From contig NZ_JASBTN010000015.1 in the NCBI RefSeq assembly GCF_030148435.1, positions 1-53,770 on the forward strand: a stretch of DNA of 53,770 nucleotides, read 5' to 3'. A program made the position numbers and the translations under genes. Below, piece after piece: positions 1-8,528 of this stretch (its first letter is position 1; the number at the start of each line of letters is the position of its first letter). A model generated the notes under the pieces. It made no database searches. It saw only the letters and a program-made list of their open reading frames with translations, and was not told where the DNA came from. The stretch comes from Aliiroseovarius sp. Lineage in GTDB: Bacteria; Pseudomonadota; Alphaproteobacteria; Rhodobacterales; Rhodobacteraceae.

Positions 1-1158
1 ATGATCCGCCCAACGTTCCATCAATACGCGACGTTGCTCAAGATAATCCGTCCGACGGTACGAGCGTTCAACTGCGCTACCTGTCACATGCGCCAGGGCC
101 GTTTCCGCCACCTCACGCGGCGTGTCGGTCGCCTCGGCGCACCAGGTGCGAAAACTGGACCGGAAGCCGTGGGGGCGTTCCTTCATGCCCCTACGCTCCA
201 TTAGGCGGGACATGGTGGCGTCTGAAATCACACCCTTACGCACACTTGGAAACAGGAACCCAGCGCGCGCCAGCGGCTTGACTTGTTCGATGACGGCTAA
301 TGCTTCCTGAGAAAATGGCACCCTGAAATCCTGCGCCTTGTCTTTCGTGCCCTTCATGTTCTCAGCGGGGATGGTCCAAACGTCGTCTTCAATTTCATCT
401 AGGCGGGCGAAGCGGATCGGCTTCGACCGTACCGCTGTCAGGATCAAAAAGCGCAGCGCGAGATGAGTCACAGTGCCATCGTTCAGGCTTTCATAAAATG
501 CAGGCACTTCTTTCCAAGGGAGGGCGGGCGTGTGGGACGCCTGATGGCGTGTCTTGCCGAGCAGCGCCTTTGCCTTCGATATGGCTTGCAGGTCCACATC
601 CAACCCCATGGCTGCGCCGTGGTTCAAAACAATGTTCAGCCTGTTCATCGCCTTTCGGGCCGTATCCGCCTTGGTGTGCCAGATTGGATCTAGGGTGTTC
701 TTGATGTCTTGCTGGTCGATGTCCTCAACGGGCACTTTGCCCAGCTTGGGAAGAACATGCAGTTCGAGCGGTGAAAACCAGCGCCCGGCCTTCCCATTGC
801 CTTTCAGCTCAGCCTTTCGAGCCTCGAAAGCTTCGTGTGCGACAACGTTCAGAGTATGGTCAGACCGCATCGTTTCCCTGCGTTGCTTCTCGCGTACTTT
901 GATGGGGTCCTGGCCCTGACGCGCCAAGGCTTGCCACTGCTGGGCCTCCAGCCGCGCCATCTTGAGCGAGACGCCATACTTGCCACTGGAGTCGTATCCC
1001 CCAAGGCCCATTTCCCGTCTCCGGCCATGAACGGACACGCGGAGAATCCACTGTGCGCCTCCGTCTTCGCGCTTGTGAATCCAGAGGCCTGCACCATCGG
1101 AGTACTTGCCAGGAGGGGCGTTCTTGATTTTCGCTGCCGTAAGCTTGTTCAATTCCAT
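1..1158 (-). CDS. Tyrosine site-specific integrase, P4-like (DUF4102 type), C-terminus cut by window edge
   Basis: An open frame of 386 codons runs from an ATG at 1158 down to the first base of the window without a stop, so only the last residues are missing; relatives are about 400 residues. The N-terminal part (about 1-95) looks like the DUF4102 arm-binding domain, with SDGAGLW near residue 20 and a basic stretch HGRRREMGLGGYD near 44-56. The catalytic domain shows the tyrosine-recombinase set: Arg244 in TAVRSKPIR, the H-x-x-R box HGFR (His330, Arg333), His357 in LAHVTG and the likely nucleophile Tyr367 in ERSYRR. Such enzymes integrate and excise genomic islands or prophages, often at tRNA or tmRNA ends. 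The gene faces left, so the rest of the element probably lies outside the window. Seen: frame and motifs. Inferred: island integrase rather than a resident recombinase. Confidence 0.9.
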   Translation of the reverse strand, partial: MELNKLTAAKIKNAPPGKYSDGAGLWIHKREDGGAQWILRVSVHGRRREMGLGGYDSSGKYGVSLKMARLEAQQWQALARQGQDPIKVREKQRRETMRSDHTLNVVAHEAFEARKAELKGNGKAGRWFSPLELHVLPKLGKVPVEDIDQQDIKNTLDPIWHTKADTARKAMNRLNIVLNHGAAMGLDVDLQAISKAKALLGKTRHQASHTPALPWKEVPAFYESLNDGTVTHLALRFLILTAVRSKPIRFARLDEIEDDVWTIPAENMKGTKDKAQDFRVPFSQEALAVIEQVKPLARAGFLFPSVRKGVISDATMSRLMERRGMKERPHGFRSSFRTWCAEATDTPREVAETALAHVTGSAVERSYRRTDYLEQRRVLMERWADH

Positions 1159-1241
1159 CAAAATTACGCCCCCCTAAATATCCACCCTCTATATATAGTA
1201 TAGAAAGGTACAGGATGAAACAGCATGAAACGGACATTACA

Positions 1242-1283
1242 TGGAACTAGCTGGAATTTCGTGGAATTCGGAACAGCATGGAA
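1242..1283. repeat. Phased TGGAA repeats upstream of the integrase
   Basis: TGGAA occurs at 1242, 1252, 1262 and 1279, with a related CGGAA at 1269; two similar ATGAAAC-like words lie just before, near 1214 and 1224. The 10-base spacing puts the first three copies on one helix face. In integrase-proximal DNA such arrays can be arm-type or excisionase binding sites, or an operator. This is an inference from position and spacing only. Confidence 0.45.
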
Positions 1284-1432
1284 CCACATGATATAGGTAT
1301 TCAATGCCTATCATCGGCACCATTTTTCCCCGGTAAGATCACGAAAGCACCGCTCTGGCGGCGTCCCCCCTTGTTTCTTCACCCGCGACGCAGCAAAAGG
1401 GTGCGGTCTATTCAAATATGCCAGGTGGAACC

Positions 1433-3265
1433 ATGCCAGCTTATCGCTCCAGAACTTCGACCCACGGCCGCAACATGGCGGGCGCGCGTGGCCTTTGGCG
1501 CGCGACAGGGATGACCGACAGCGACTTCGGCAAGCCGATCATCGCCATCGTGAACTCGTTTACCCAATTCGTGCCCGGCCACGTGCACCTGAAAGATCTG
1601 GGCCAGATGGTGGCGCGCGAGGTCGAGGCCGCCGGGGGTGTGGCCAAGGAGTTCAACACGATCGCCGTGGATGACGGGATCGCCATGGGTCATGACGGTA
1701 TGCTCTATTCGCTGCCCTCGCGCGAGCTGATCGCGGACAGTGTCGAATACATGGTCAACGCCCATTGCGCCGATGCGATGGTCTGCATCTCGAACTGCGA
1801 CAAGATTACGCCCGGCATGATGATGGCCGCCATGCGCCTGAACATTCCGGTGATCTTCGTCTCGGGCGGGCCGATGGAAGCGGGCAAGATCGATGTCGAG
1901 GGGCTGGACATGGACAAGATCGACCTGGTCGACGCCATGGTCGCCGCCGCCAGCGAGGACCTGACCGACGAGCAGGTCCAGCATATCGAGGAAAACGCCT
2001 GCCCGACCTGCGGCTCGTGTTCGGGCATGTTCACCGCGAACTCGATGAACTGCCTGGCCGAGGCGCTGGGCCTCGCGTTGCCGGGCAATGGCTCGACCCT
2101 GGCCACCCACGCCGACCGCAAGGCGCTGTTTCTGGAGGCCGGGCGCAAGATCGTCGAGATCACCAAGCGGCATTATCAGGACGAGGAAAAGGGCCTTCTG
2201 CCGCGTGAGATCGCCACCTATCAAGCGTTCGAGAACGCCATGTCGCTGGACATTGCCATGGGCGGATCGACCAACACGGTGCTGCACCTCTTGGCCATCG
2301 CCCAGGAAGGCGAGGTCGATTTCGACATGACCGACATGGACCGGCTCAGCCGAAAGGTGCCCTGCCTGTGCAAGGTCGCACCGAATATTCACAATGTGCA
2401 TATGGAAGACGTGCACCGCGCCGGGGGTATTTTCTCGATTCTGGGCGAACTCAGCCGCGCGGGTCTGCTGCACAACGATGTGTCCACCGTGCACAGCTCG
2501 ACCATGGGCGAGGCAATTGCCAAGTGGGACATCAAGGTCGCCAACAACCCCGAGGCCGAAAGCCTGTTCAAGGCGGCACCCGGTGGCGTGCGCACCACGC
2601 AGGCGTTCAGCCAGGCGAACCGGTTCAAGGAGCTGGACACGGACCGCGACAATGGCGTGATCCGCTCGGTCGAAAGCGCGTTTTCCAAGGACGGTGGTCT
2701 GGCGGTTCTGTTCGGCAATATCGCCGAGGATGGCTGCATCGTGAAAACGGCCGGTGTGGATGAAAGCATTCTGAAATTCACCGGCACAGCGCATGTCTGC
2801 GAAAGCCAGGACGCCGCCGTGAACAACATCCTGACCGGTAAGGTCAAGGAAGGCGACGTGGTCGTCATTCGTTACGAAGGGCCGCGTGGTGGGCCGGGGA
2901 TGCAGGAGATGCTCTACCCGACCAGCTACCTGAAATCGAAGGGGCTGGGCAAAGCCTGTGCGCTCTTGACGGATGGCCGTTTCTCGGGCGGGACGTCCGG
3001 CCTGTCGATTGGTCACGCTTCGCCGGAAGCCGCCGAAGGTGGCGCGATCGGTCTGGTGCAGGACGGTGACAAGATCGAAATCGACATCCCCAACCGTACC
3101 ATCAACCTGGCGGTGTCGGAGGAGGAGCTTGCCGCGCGCCGCAAGGTGCAGGACGAGAAGGGCTGGCATCCCGCCGAGCCGCGCAAGCGCAAGGTCTCGA
3201 CCGCGCTCAGGGCCTATGCGGCCATGGCCACATCGGCGGCCAAGGGCGCGGTGCGCAAGGTCTGA
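1433..3265 (+). CDS. ilvD: Dihydroxy-acid dehydratase
   Basis: The gene makes a 610-residue protein that dehydrates 2,3-dihydroxy-3-methylbutanoate and its isoleucine-pathway homologue to the 2-keto acids, a late shared step of valine, isoleucine and leucine synthesis, in the cytoplasm. The N-terminus [19 protein letters not shown] matches the start of well-known IlvD proteins, so the ATG at 1433, preceded by AGGTGG, is preferred over an upstream in-frame ATG at 1418. Iron-sulfur cysteines are visible in SNCDKITPG and [11 protein letters not shown], and the C-terminal family box [22 protein letters not shown] is intact. Length matches the usual 610-620 residues. It is monocistronic and ends just before a strong terminator. 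Confidence 0.97.
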   Translation: MPAYRSRTSTHGRNMAGARGLWRATGMTDSDFGKPIIAIVNSFTQFVPGHVHLKDLGQMVAREVEAAGGVAKEFNTIAVDDGIAMGHDGMLYSLPSRELIADSVEYMVNAHCADAMVCISNCDKITPGMMMAAMRLNIPVIFVSGGPMEAGKIDVEGLDMDKIDLVDAMVAAASEDLTDEQVQHIEENACPTCGSCSGMFTANSMNCLAEALGLALPGNGSTLATHADRKALFLEAGRKIVEITKRHYQDEEKGLLPREIATYQAFENAMSLDIAMGGSTNTVLHLLAIAQEGEVDFDMTDMDRLSRKVPCLCKVAPNIHNVHMEDVHRAGGIFSILGELSRAGLLHNDVSTVHSSTMGEAIAKWDIKVANNPEAESLFKAAPGGVRTTQAFSQANRFKELDTDRDNGVIRSVESAFSKDGGLAVLFGNIAEDGCIVKTAGVDESILKFTGTAHVCESQDAAVNNILTGKVKEGDVVVIRYEGPRGGPGMQEMLYPTSYLKSKGLGKACALLTDGRFSGGTSGLSIGHASPEAAEGGAIGLVQDGDKIEIDIPNRTINLAVSEEELAARRKVQDEKGWHPAEPRKRKVSTALRAYAAMATSAAKGAVRKV

Positions 3266-3285
3266 CCGGACCCGGATGGAATGAC

Positions 3286-3316
3286 AAAAGCCCCGGAGGA
3301 GACTCCGGGGCTTTTT
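3286..3316. terminator. Strong intrinsic terminator after ilvD, probably bidirectional
   Basis: A perfect 13-base-pair stem (3286-3298 with 3303-3315) closes a GAGA loop. It starts with AAAA and ends in TTTTT, so it can stop transcription from both sides. It sits between ilvD and the convergent GMC oxidoreductase gene ending at 3358. Confidence 0.93.
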
Positions 3317-3357
3317 GTTTGCGCGACGCAGGCAAGAACCCTGCCTTCTGCAAACCC

Positions 3358-4962
3358 CTAGCGCGCGTCCTCGCGGATCATCGCCGAGGCTTTCTCGCCG
3401 ATCATGATGGTTGGGGAATTGGTATTGCCCGACACGATGTTCGGCATGATCGAGGCATCCACCACGCGAAGCCCGTCCACCCCGCGCAGGCGCAGCCGTT
3501 CGTCCAGCACTGCGTGTTCGTCCTGCCCCATGCGCGCGGTGCAGGTCGGGTGGAAGATCGTGGTGCCGATGTTGCCCGCCGCCTCGACCAGCTCATCGTC
3601 CGTGTTATAGGCGGGGCCGGGGCGCATCTCTTCGGGCTTGAACTGCGCCAGCGGGGCCTGGGAGACGATCTCGCGGGTGCGCCGGATCGCGCGCATCGCG
3701 GTCAGCCGGTCGCTTTCGGTGGACAGGTAGTTGGGCGCGATCAGCGGGGCGTCCGCTGCGCGGGCCGAGGCCAGCCGGATCGTGCCGCGGCTGTCGGGCC
3801 TGAGGTTGCACACGCTGGCGGTAAAGCCCGGGAACGGGTCCAGATCGCCACCGAAACTGCCCAGCGACAGCGGCTGCACGTGATATTCCAGGTCCGGGGT
3901 CTCGACGCTTTCATGTGAGCGGATGAAGGCACCCAGCTGGCTGGGAGCCATGGACATCGGGCCGGAGCGGGTCAGCAGGTACTGCAACCCGATCCCGGCC
4001 TTGCCCCAAAGCGTGGAGGCCTGCTGGTTCAGGGTCTTGACCCCCTCGACCCTGTAGCTCAGCCGCAGTTGCAGGTGATCCTGCAGGTTGCCGCCCACGT
4101 CGCGCGCGTCGTGCAAAACCTCGATTCCATGCGCCTTCAGGTGATCTGCCGGGCCGATCCCTGACAGCATAAGAAGCTGCGGCGAGTTTACCGCGCCCGC
4201 CGACAGGATCACCTCGGCATTGGCATGGGCCTCGACCGGGCCGCCGTTTTGGATGAAACGCACGCCGGTCGCGCGTTTGCCGTCGAAGATCAGCCGTTCG
4301 ACCTGAGCACCGGTCTCGACCACCAGATTGGTGCGTCCCCTGGCGGGGCGCAGGAAGCCCTTGGCCGTGCTCCAGCGCCAGCCCTTGCGCTGGTTGACCT
4401 GGAAATAGCTCACGCCCTCGTTCGTGCCGGTGTTGAAGTCATCAGTGCGGGGAATGCCGGCGGCCTCGCAGGCATCGGCAAACCGGTCCAGCAGCTCCCA
4501 GCTCAGGCGCTGCCTGTTGACCTTCCACTCGCCACCCTCGCCGTGCATCGGTGTCCGGCCGTCGAAGTGATCCTCGGATTTCAGGAAATGGGGCAGCACA
4601 TCGTCCCAGCCCCAGCCGGTATTGCCCGCCTGGCGCCACATATCATAGTCCCGCGCCTGGCCGCGCAGATAGAGCATTCCGTTGATCGAGCTGCAGCCAC
4701 CCAGCAACTTGCCGCGCGGATAGAGGATCTCGCGCCCGTTCAGCCCCGGCTCGGCCTGGGTCGAATACATCCAGTCGGTGCGCGGGTTGCCGATGCAGTA
4801 GAGATAGCCCACGGGAATGTGGACCCAGTGGTAATTGTCGCTGCCCCCGGCCTCCAAAAGCAGCACCCGCTTGGCGCCATCCTCGGACAGGCGATTGGCC
4901 AGTACGCAGCCCGCCGAGCCCGCGCCGACGATGATGTAGTCGAAATTGCCCAGCTGTTTCAT
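3358..4962 (-). CDS. GMC-family FAD oxidoreductase (choline/alcohol dehydrogenase-like)
   Basis: A 534-residue glucose-methanol-choline family flavoprotein, likely oxidising an alcohol to an aldehyde with FAD. The N-terminal dinucleotide fold [18 protein letters not shown] starts at about residue 8. Both GMC signatures are visible: [18 protein letters not shown] and [17 protein letters not shown]. The C-terminal active-site pair is the His of [10 protein letters not shown] and the Asn of [13 protein letters not shown]. The ATG at 4962 is chosen because AAGGAGG lies just upstream and the flavin fold follows directly. It resembles BetA and alcohol dehydrogenase (acceptor) proteins, but the substrate cannot be read from sequence; no betB, betI or betC is beside it. 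It is divergent from a LysR gene 51 bases away that may control it. Confidence 0.92.
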   Translation of the reverse strand: MKQLGNFDYIIVGAGSAGCVLANRLSEDGAKRVLLLEAGGSDNYHWVHIPVGYLYCIGNPRTDWMYSTQAEPGLNGREILYPRGKLLGGCSSINGMLYLRGQARDYDMWRQAGNTGWGWDDVLPHFLKSEDHFDGRTPMHGEGGEWKVNRQRLSWELLDRFADACEAAGIPRTDDFNTGTNEGVSYFQVNQRKGWRWSTAKGFLRPARGRTNLVVETGAQVERLIFDGKRATGVRFIQNGGPVEAHANAEVILSAGAVNSPQLLMLSGIGPADHLKAHGIEVLHDARDVGGNLQDHLQLRLSYRVEGVKTLNQQASTLWGKAGIGLQYLLTRSGPMSMAPSQLGAFIRSHESVETPDLEYHVQPLSLGSFGGDLDPFPGFTASVCNLRPDSRGTIRLASARAADAPLIAPNYLSTESDRLTAMRAIRRTREIVSQAPLAQFKPEEMRPGPAYNTDDELVEAAGNIGTTIFHPTCTARMGQDEHAVLDERLRLRGVDGLRVVDASIMPNIVSGNTNSPTIMIGEKASAMIREDAR

Positions 4963-5013
4963 GCACGGCCTCCTTGATCCGCCACAGGATCGGGGCAAGA
5001 GTGGCGTCAGGCA

Positions 5014-5946
5014 ATGAACGATTCTGCACAGGTGTCGTTCGAAAGGGTTCAGTTGCTCTATCACTGGGATGACATACGGTTTTTTCTCGAGGCGCACCGG
5101 GCCGGCAGCCTGACCGGGGCTGCGCGGCGGCTCGGGGTCAGCCACACCACCGTGGCCCGGCATCTTGCCCGGCTGACCGACAGCCTGTCGGTGGAGCTGT
5201 TCGAACGTGGAGAAGGCTTCCGCCTGACCGAGGCCGGGGTCGAAATCCTGGCGCTGGCACAACGGATGGAGGATGCGGGCACCGCGATCGGCGACCGGCT
5301 GGCGGGGCAGGGCGACGTTTCAGGCACCGTGCGCATCGGCGCGCCGGACGGGTTTGGCAATGCCTTTCTGTCGCGTGAACTGCCGCGGCTGGCGGTGGCG
5401 CAGCCTTCGATGGCGTTTGAGCTGGTTCCGGTGCCCCGCGCCCACAAGCTGTGGAAACGCGACGTGGATATCGCGATCAGCCTGGAGCGGCCCGAGACCG
5501 GTCGCGTGGTGCGGCGCAAGCTGGTGGATTACGACCTGCGGCTCTACGGCGCGCCTGCGCTGCTGGACCGGATGGGGCGACCCGGATCCACCGGGGGCCT
5601 GCCGCGATTTCCCTTTGTCGGGTACATTGGCGATCTTCTCTACACCGACGAGCTCGATTTCAACCGTGCGATCCATCCGGGGCTTGTCGAGACCTACCGC
5701 GCCGCGACGGTCCAGGCGCAGCTGGATGCGGTGCGCGGTGGGGCGGGGCTGGGCGTGCTGCCCAGTTATATGGCGCGGGGGCAGGGGGTGGAGGCGGTGC
5801 TGCCCGACCGGGTCGGGTTTCAGCGTGCCTATTGGCTGCTCATTCGCGAGGACATCCGCGACCAACCCCGCATTCGAACCACTGCGGATTTCATCGTCGG
5901 AGCCGTGCGCAACGCCGGGCCCCTGTTCCGATTTCAGCCGGGCTGA
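5014..5946 (+). CDS. LysR-family transcriptional regulator
   Basis: A 310-residue regulator. The helix-turn-helix covers about residues 18-75, with [20 protein letters not shown] and [12 protein letters not shown]; the effector-binding domain follows, from about [11 protein letters not shown] onward. The first 13 residues before the WDDIRFFLE box are unusually long, so a TTG at 5053 is a possible alternative start. Divergent position 51 bases from the GMC oxidoreductase suggests it regulates that gene, the usual LysR arrangement. It could also act on the TRAP operon downstream. No inducer can be assigned. Confidence 0.9.
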   Translation: MNDSAQVSFERVQLLYHWDDIRFFLEAHRAGSLTGAARRLGVSHTTVARHLARLTDSLSVELFERGEGFRLTEAGVEILALAQRMEDAGTAIGDRLAGQGDVSGTVRIGAPDGFGNAFLSRELPRLAVAQPSMAFELVPVPRAHKLWKRDVDIAISLERPETGRVVRRKLVDYDLRLYGAPALLDRMGRPGSTGGLPRFPFVGYIGDLLYTDELDFNRAIHPGLVETYRAATVQAQLDAVRGGAGLGVLPSYMARGQGVEAVLPDRVGFQRAYWLLIREDIRDQPRIRTTADFIVGAVRNAGPLFRFQPG

Positions 5947-6326
5947 GGGGGCGGGGCTGGTGCGGGAAGCTGACCAAACGTCAAGCGGCAAACCCGGTGA
6001 AGTTCAGTCTGTCAGAGAGGCGAACGGGCGGTGGCTGACCCAGGAAATGTGGTTAAATCTGTATAGTTTGGCGTGCAATTGCTACGGCATGATGGAGCGG
6101 CCATGTGGTAGTAGTAATACCTAATGGTTTCTACGCCGTGCGTTTATTATTAAGGGGTTATACGCTACCGTACCGGTGTTTGGTAAAGATATCTTACCAG
6201 TTCAGGAAAAATCCATTTGAAATCTGCCGCTACTTCCGTAGTAATTGGCGTGCAGCCCCTGCCAAGCCAACTGGCGGGGCATGTTGTGACAAGAATACTG
6301 TCCAAACTCGGAGGAGAAGAATTTAA
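5947..6326 (+). promoter_or_regulatory. Leader region of the TRAP operon with an AAGATATCTT palindrome
   Basis: This 380-base gap has no convincing gene. It becomes AT-richer from about 6050 and probably holds the promoter of the TRAP operon. At 6182-6198 there is a near-palindrome built on AAGATATCTT with flanking GGT and ACC, a possible operator. A strong ribosome site GGAGGAGA lies at about 6310, before the ATG at 6327. I could not fix promoter boxes with confidence. Confidence 0.4.
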
Positions 6327-7415
6327 ATGGAACGTCGTAAATTTCTGAAGGGCGCAGCCCTTGGCGCCGGTGCAACCGCACTGGCGACCCCGGCACTTGC
6401 CCAAGGCGGCAAGACCATGACCATCGTTTCGACCTGGCCGCGCGACTTCCCCGGTCTGGGGACCTCGGCCCAGCGCCTGGCCGCCCGTATCGGCCAGCTG
6501 TCGGACGGTGCGATCAACGTCGAATATTTTGCCGCCGGGGAACGCGTCGGTGCGTTCGACACGTTTGACGAAGTCGCTTCGGGCAACTCGCAGGCTTATA
6601 TCGCCGCGGATTACTACTGGGTCGGCAAGCACCCGGCCTTTGCCTATTTCACCACCGTGCCCTTCGGCATGACCGTTGTGGAATGGAACGCATGGGTCAA
6701 GTTCGGCGGCGGTCAGGCCCTGTGGGACAAGGTCTCGGGCGAATTCGGTCTGAAACCGCTGGTCTGCGGTGCCACCGGTACCCAGGCGGGCGGCTGGTTC
6801 AACAAGGAAATCAACAGCCCCGAAGACCTGAAGGGCCTGAAGATGCGTATTCCGGGTCTGGGCGGCAACGTGATGTCGAAACTGGGCGTGTCGACCGTGT
6901 CGCTGCCGGGTGGCCAGATCTATGAAAACCTGGTGTCGGGCGCCATTGACGCGACCGAATGGGTGGGTCCGTACAACGACTACTTCATGAAGTTCTACGA
7001 AGCGGCCAAGTACTACTACACCGCCGGCATGCACGAGCCGAACGCCAACCTGGCGCTGGGCATGAACAAAGCCTGGTGGGAAAGCCTGTCGGATTGGGAG
7101 CGCGCCGTGATCGAGGCCGCCTCGGCCGAAGAGACCGCCAACATGTACGAAGAGGCGATGGCGCTGAACGGCCAGTACCTGAACAAGCTGATCAACGAAC
7201 AGGGCGTGGAAGTGCGAGAGTTCGGCGAAGACGTCTGGGATGCCTTCGGCGAAGCCGCGGCGGAAGTGTTCGAAGAGACCCGCGATCACTCGGACCTGGC
7301 CGTGGAAGTCGACGACGCCTTCCAGGCCGCGCTGCGCGAAATCGGTGGCGCCATGGCGCTGTTCGAAACCAAGTTCGTGAACGAGCGTAACCGCGTTCTG
7401 GGCCTGGGTGAATAA
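6327..7415 (+). CDS. dctP: TRAP transporter solute-binding protein, TakP-like subfamily
   Basis: A 362-residue periplasmic binding protein that captures an organic acid and hands it to the DctQM membrane unit. The N-terminus ERRKFLKGAALGAGA followed by ATPALA is a twin-arginine-like leader with a likely cut after TPALAQ. Family features include GGWFNKEINSPEDLKGLKMR, whose Arg normally binds the carboxylate, and GAIDATEWVGPYND. That last box resembles the TakP subfamily of 2-oxo-acid binders; the ligand is inferred, not proven. Strong ribosome site and a clean start. It is the first gene of the operon and is separated from dctQ by a stem-loop. Confidence 0.93.
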   Translation: MERRKFLKGAALGAGATALATPALAQGGKTMTIVSTWPRDFPGLGTSAQRLAARIGQLSDGAINVEYFAAGERVGAFDTFDEVASGNSQAYIAADYYWVGKHPAFAYFTTVPFGMTVVEWNAWVKFGGGQALWDKVSGEFGLKPLVCGATGTQAGGWFNKEINSPEDLKGLKMRIPGLGGNVMSKLGVSTVSLPGGQIYENLVSGAIDATEWVGPYNDYFMKFYEAAKYYYTAGMHEPNANLALGMNKAWWESLSDWERAVIEAASAEETANMYEEAMALNGQYLNKLINEQGVEVREFGEDVWDAFGEAAAEVFEETRDHSDLAVEVDDAFQAALREIGGAMALFETKFVNERNRVLGLGE

Positions 7416-7439
7416 ACCCACGCCGCTTGCAAAACACTC

Positions 7440-7466
7440 AGAGCGGGGCTTCGGTCCCGCTCTTTT
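7440..7466 (+). terminator. UUCG-loop hairpin with T-run between dctP and dctQ
   Basis: A 10-base-pair stem (7440-7449 with 7454-7463, one G-T pair) closes a TTCG loop and is followed by TTT. It lies 24 bases after the dctP stop and 50 before dctQ. It is probably a partial terminator or mRNA-stabilising element that lets the binding protein be made in excess over the membrane subunits. Confidence 0.75.
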
Positions 7467-7516
7467 GCCAGTGGGCGGAGGTGCAAACCCGCCCGCACTG
7501 CCAGTTGAGGGGACCA

Positions 7517-8509
7517 ATGGCCAGCTCACCCATCGAAATTCCGCGTACCGGCGATCCCGCCATCCTTGCCCGCCTGTTCGGCTGGTGCATGTTGGCGGTT
7601 CTGTTCGCTTTTCAGGTCAACAATGTGCTTACCGTCGGGTTCGGCATCGCGCCGGTCACTTCGATCGCCTCGGGCGGAGCCACCGCCGGAACCTGGCTTG
7701 AGCTCGCCATCTACGGCGCGGCCATCGCTGTTGCGGTGCTCTACGTGATGCGTTCGGCAACAACCGCGCTGCGCTGGGATGCGCACCTGATCCACCGGTT
7801 CAACGTCTACCTGATCCGCGCGCTGTTCTGGTCGGTGTTCCTGGTTGGCATCGTCGATGCGACGGTGGCCTTCATGCGGGTCGAAAAGATCTTCGATGTG
7901 CTGGTTGGCGAAGAAACCGCTCGCCTGTTCGGCAAGGCGCGCTGGGTTGGTCCCTATATCCACATGCCGCTGATCGTCGCCGGGTTCATCCTGGCCTTCT
8001 TTACCCGCACGCTTGGCTTTACCTGGCTGGCGCTGATGGTTGTAGTCGCCGAGCTGCTGATCGTGATCTCGCGCTTCGTCTTTTCCTATGAACAGGCGCT
8101 GATGGGCGACCTTGTGCGGTATTGGTACGCCGCGCTGTTCCTGTTCGCCTCGGCCTATACATTGTTCGAGGAAGGCCATGTGCGCGTCGATGTTCTCTAT
8201 GCCGGTTTCGGTCCCACGACCCGCGGCTTCGTCAATGCGATCGGCGCGATTGCCCTGGGCATGAGCACCTGCTGGGTGATCATCGGCATCGGCTTCAACG
8301 GCGCCCGGTCGATCATCAACAGCCCGGTTGCCAATTTCGAAGTCTCGCAGACCGGTTCGGTCGGAATGTTCATCAAATACCAGATGGCCGCCTTCCTGGG
8401 CCTCTTCGCCATTACCATGCTGATCCAGTTCGTCAGCTATTTCTTCGACGCGGTCGCGGACAAACGGGACGAGCCCGGCCACCGCGATGTCACCCCTGCG
8501 GCGCACTGA
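7517..8509 (+). CDS. dctQ: TRAP transporter small permease, enlarged DctQ type
   Basis: A 330-residue inner-membrane protein, longer than the usual 160-220-residue DctQ with four helices; by eye it holds about eight hydrophobic segments. The DctQ-like core is in the second half, with ALFLFASAYTLFEEGHVRVDVLY, the typical E-x-x-H-V-R-V-D motif. The ATG at 7517 follows GAGGGGA; an upstream frame extension to 7427 would begin inside the hairpin region and is rejected. It partners DctP and DctM for sodium-coupled uptake. The enlarged form agrees with the TakP-like subfamily of the binding protein. Confidence 0.9.
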   Translation: MASSPIEIPRTGDPAILARLFGWCMLAVLFAFQVNNVLTVGFGIAPVTSIASGGATAGTWLELAIYGAAIAVAVLYVMRSATTALRWDAHLIHRFNVYLIRALFWSVFLVGIVDATVAFMRVEKIFDVLVGEETARLFGKARWVGPYIHMPLIVAGFILAFFTRTLGFTWLALMVVVAELLIVISRFVFSYEQALMGDLVRYWYAALFLFASAYTLFEEGHVRVDVLYAGFGPTTRGFVNAIGAIALGMSTCWVIIGIGFNGARSIINSPVANFEVSQTGSVGMFIKYQMAAFLGLFAITMLIQFVSYFFDAVADKRDEPGHRDVTPAAH

Positions 8510-8528
8510 GATCGGATAGGACACACAC

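Noticed and set aside
849-1237. Short open frames antisense or out of frame within the integrase
   Set aside because: They are shadows of the integrase frame, which alone has family motifs and a continuous 386-codon length.
1285-1325. Possible 3' part of a tRNA or tmRNA gene (ATTCAA loop, then CGGCACCA)
   Set aside because: The T-arm would need a nine-base loop and no matching 5' half or acceptor strand is present, so it is kept only as a possible attachment-core remnant.
1412-3169. Long open frame of 585 codons opposite ilvD
   Set aside because: High-GC coding bias creates long antisense frames; its translation is rich in His, Arg and Gln without family motifs, while the plus strand is clearly IlvD.
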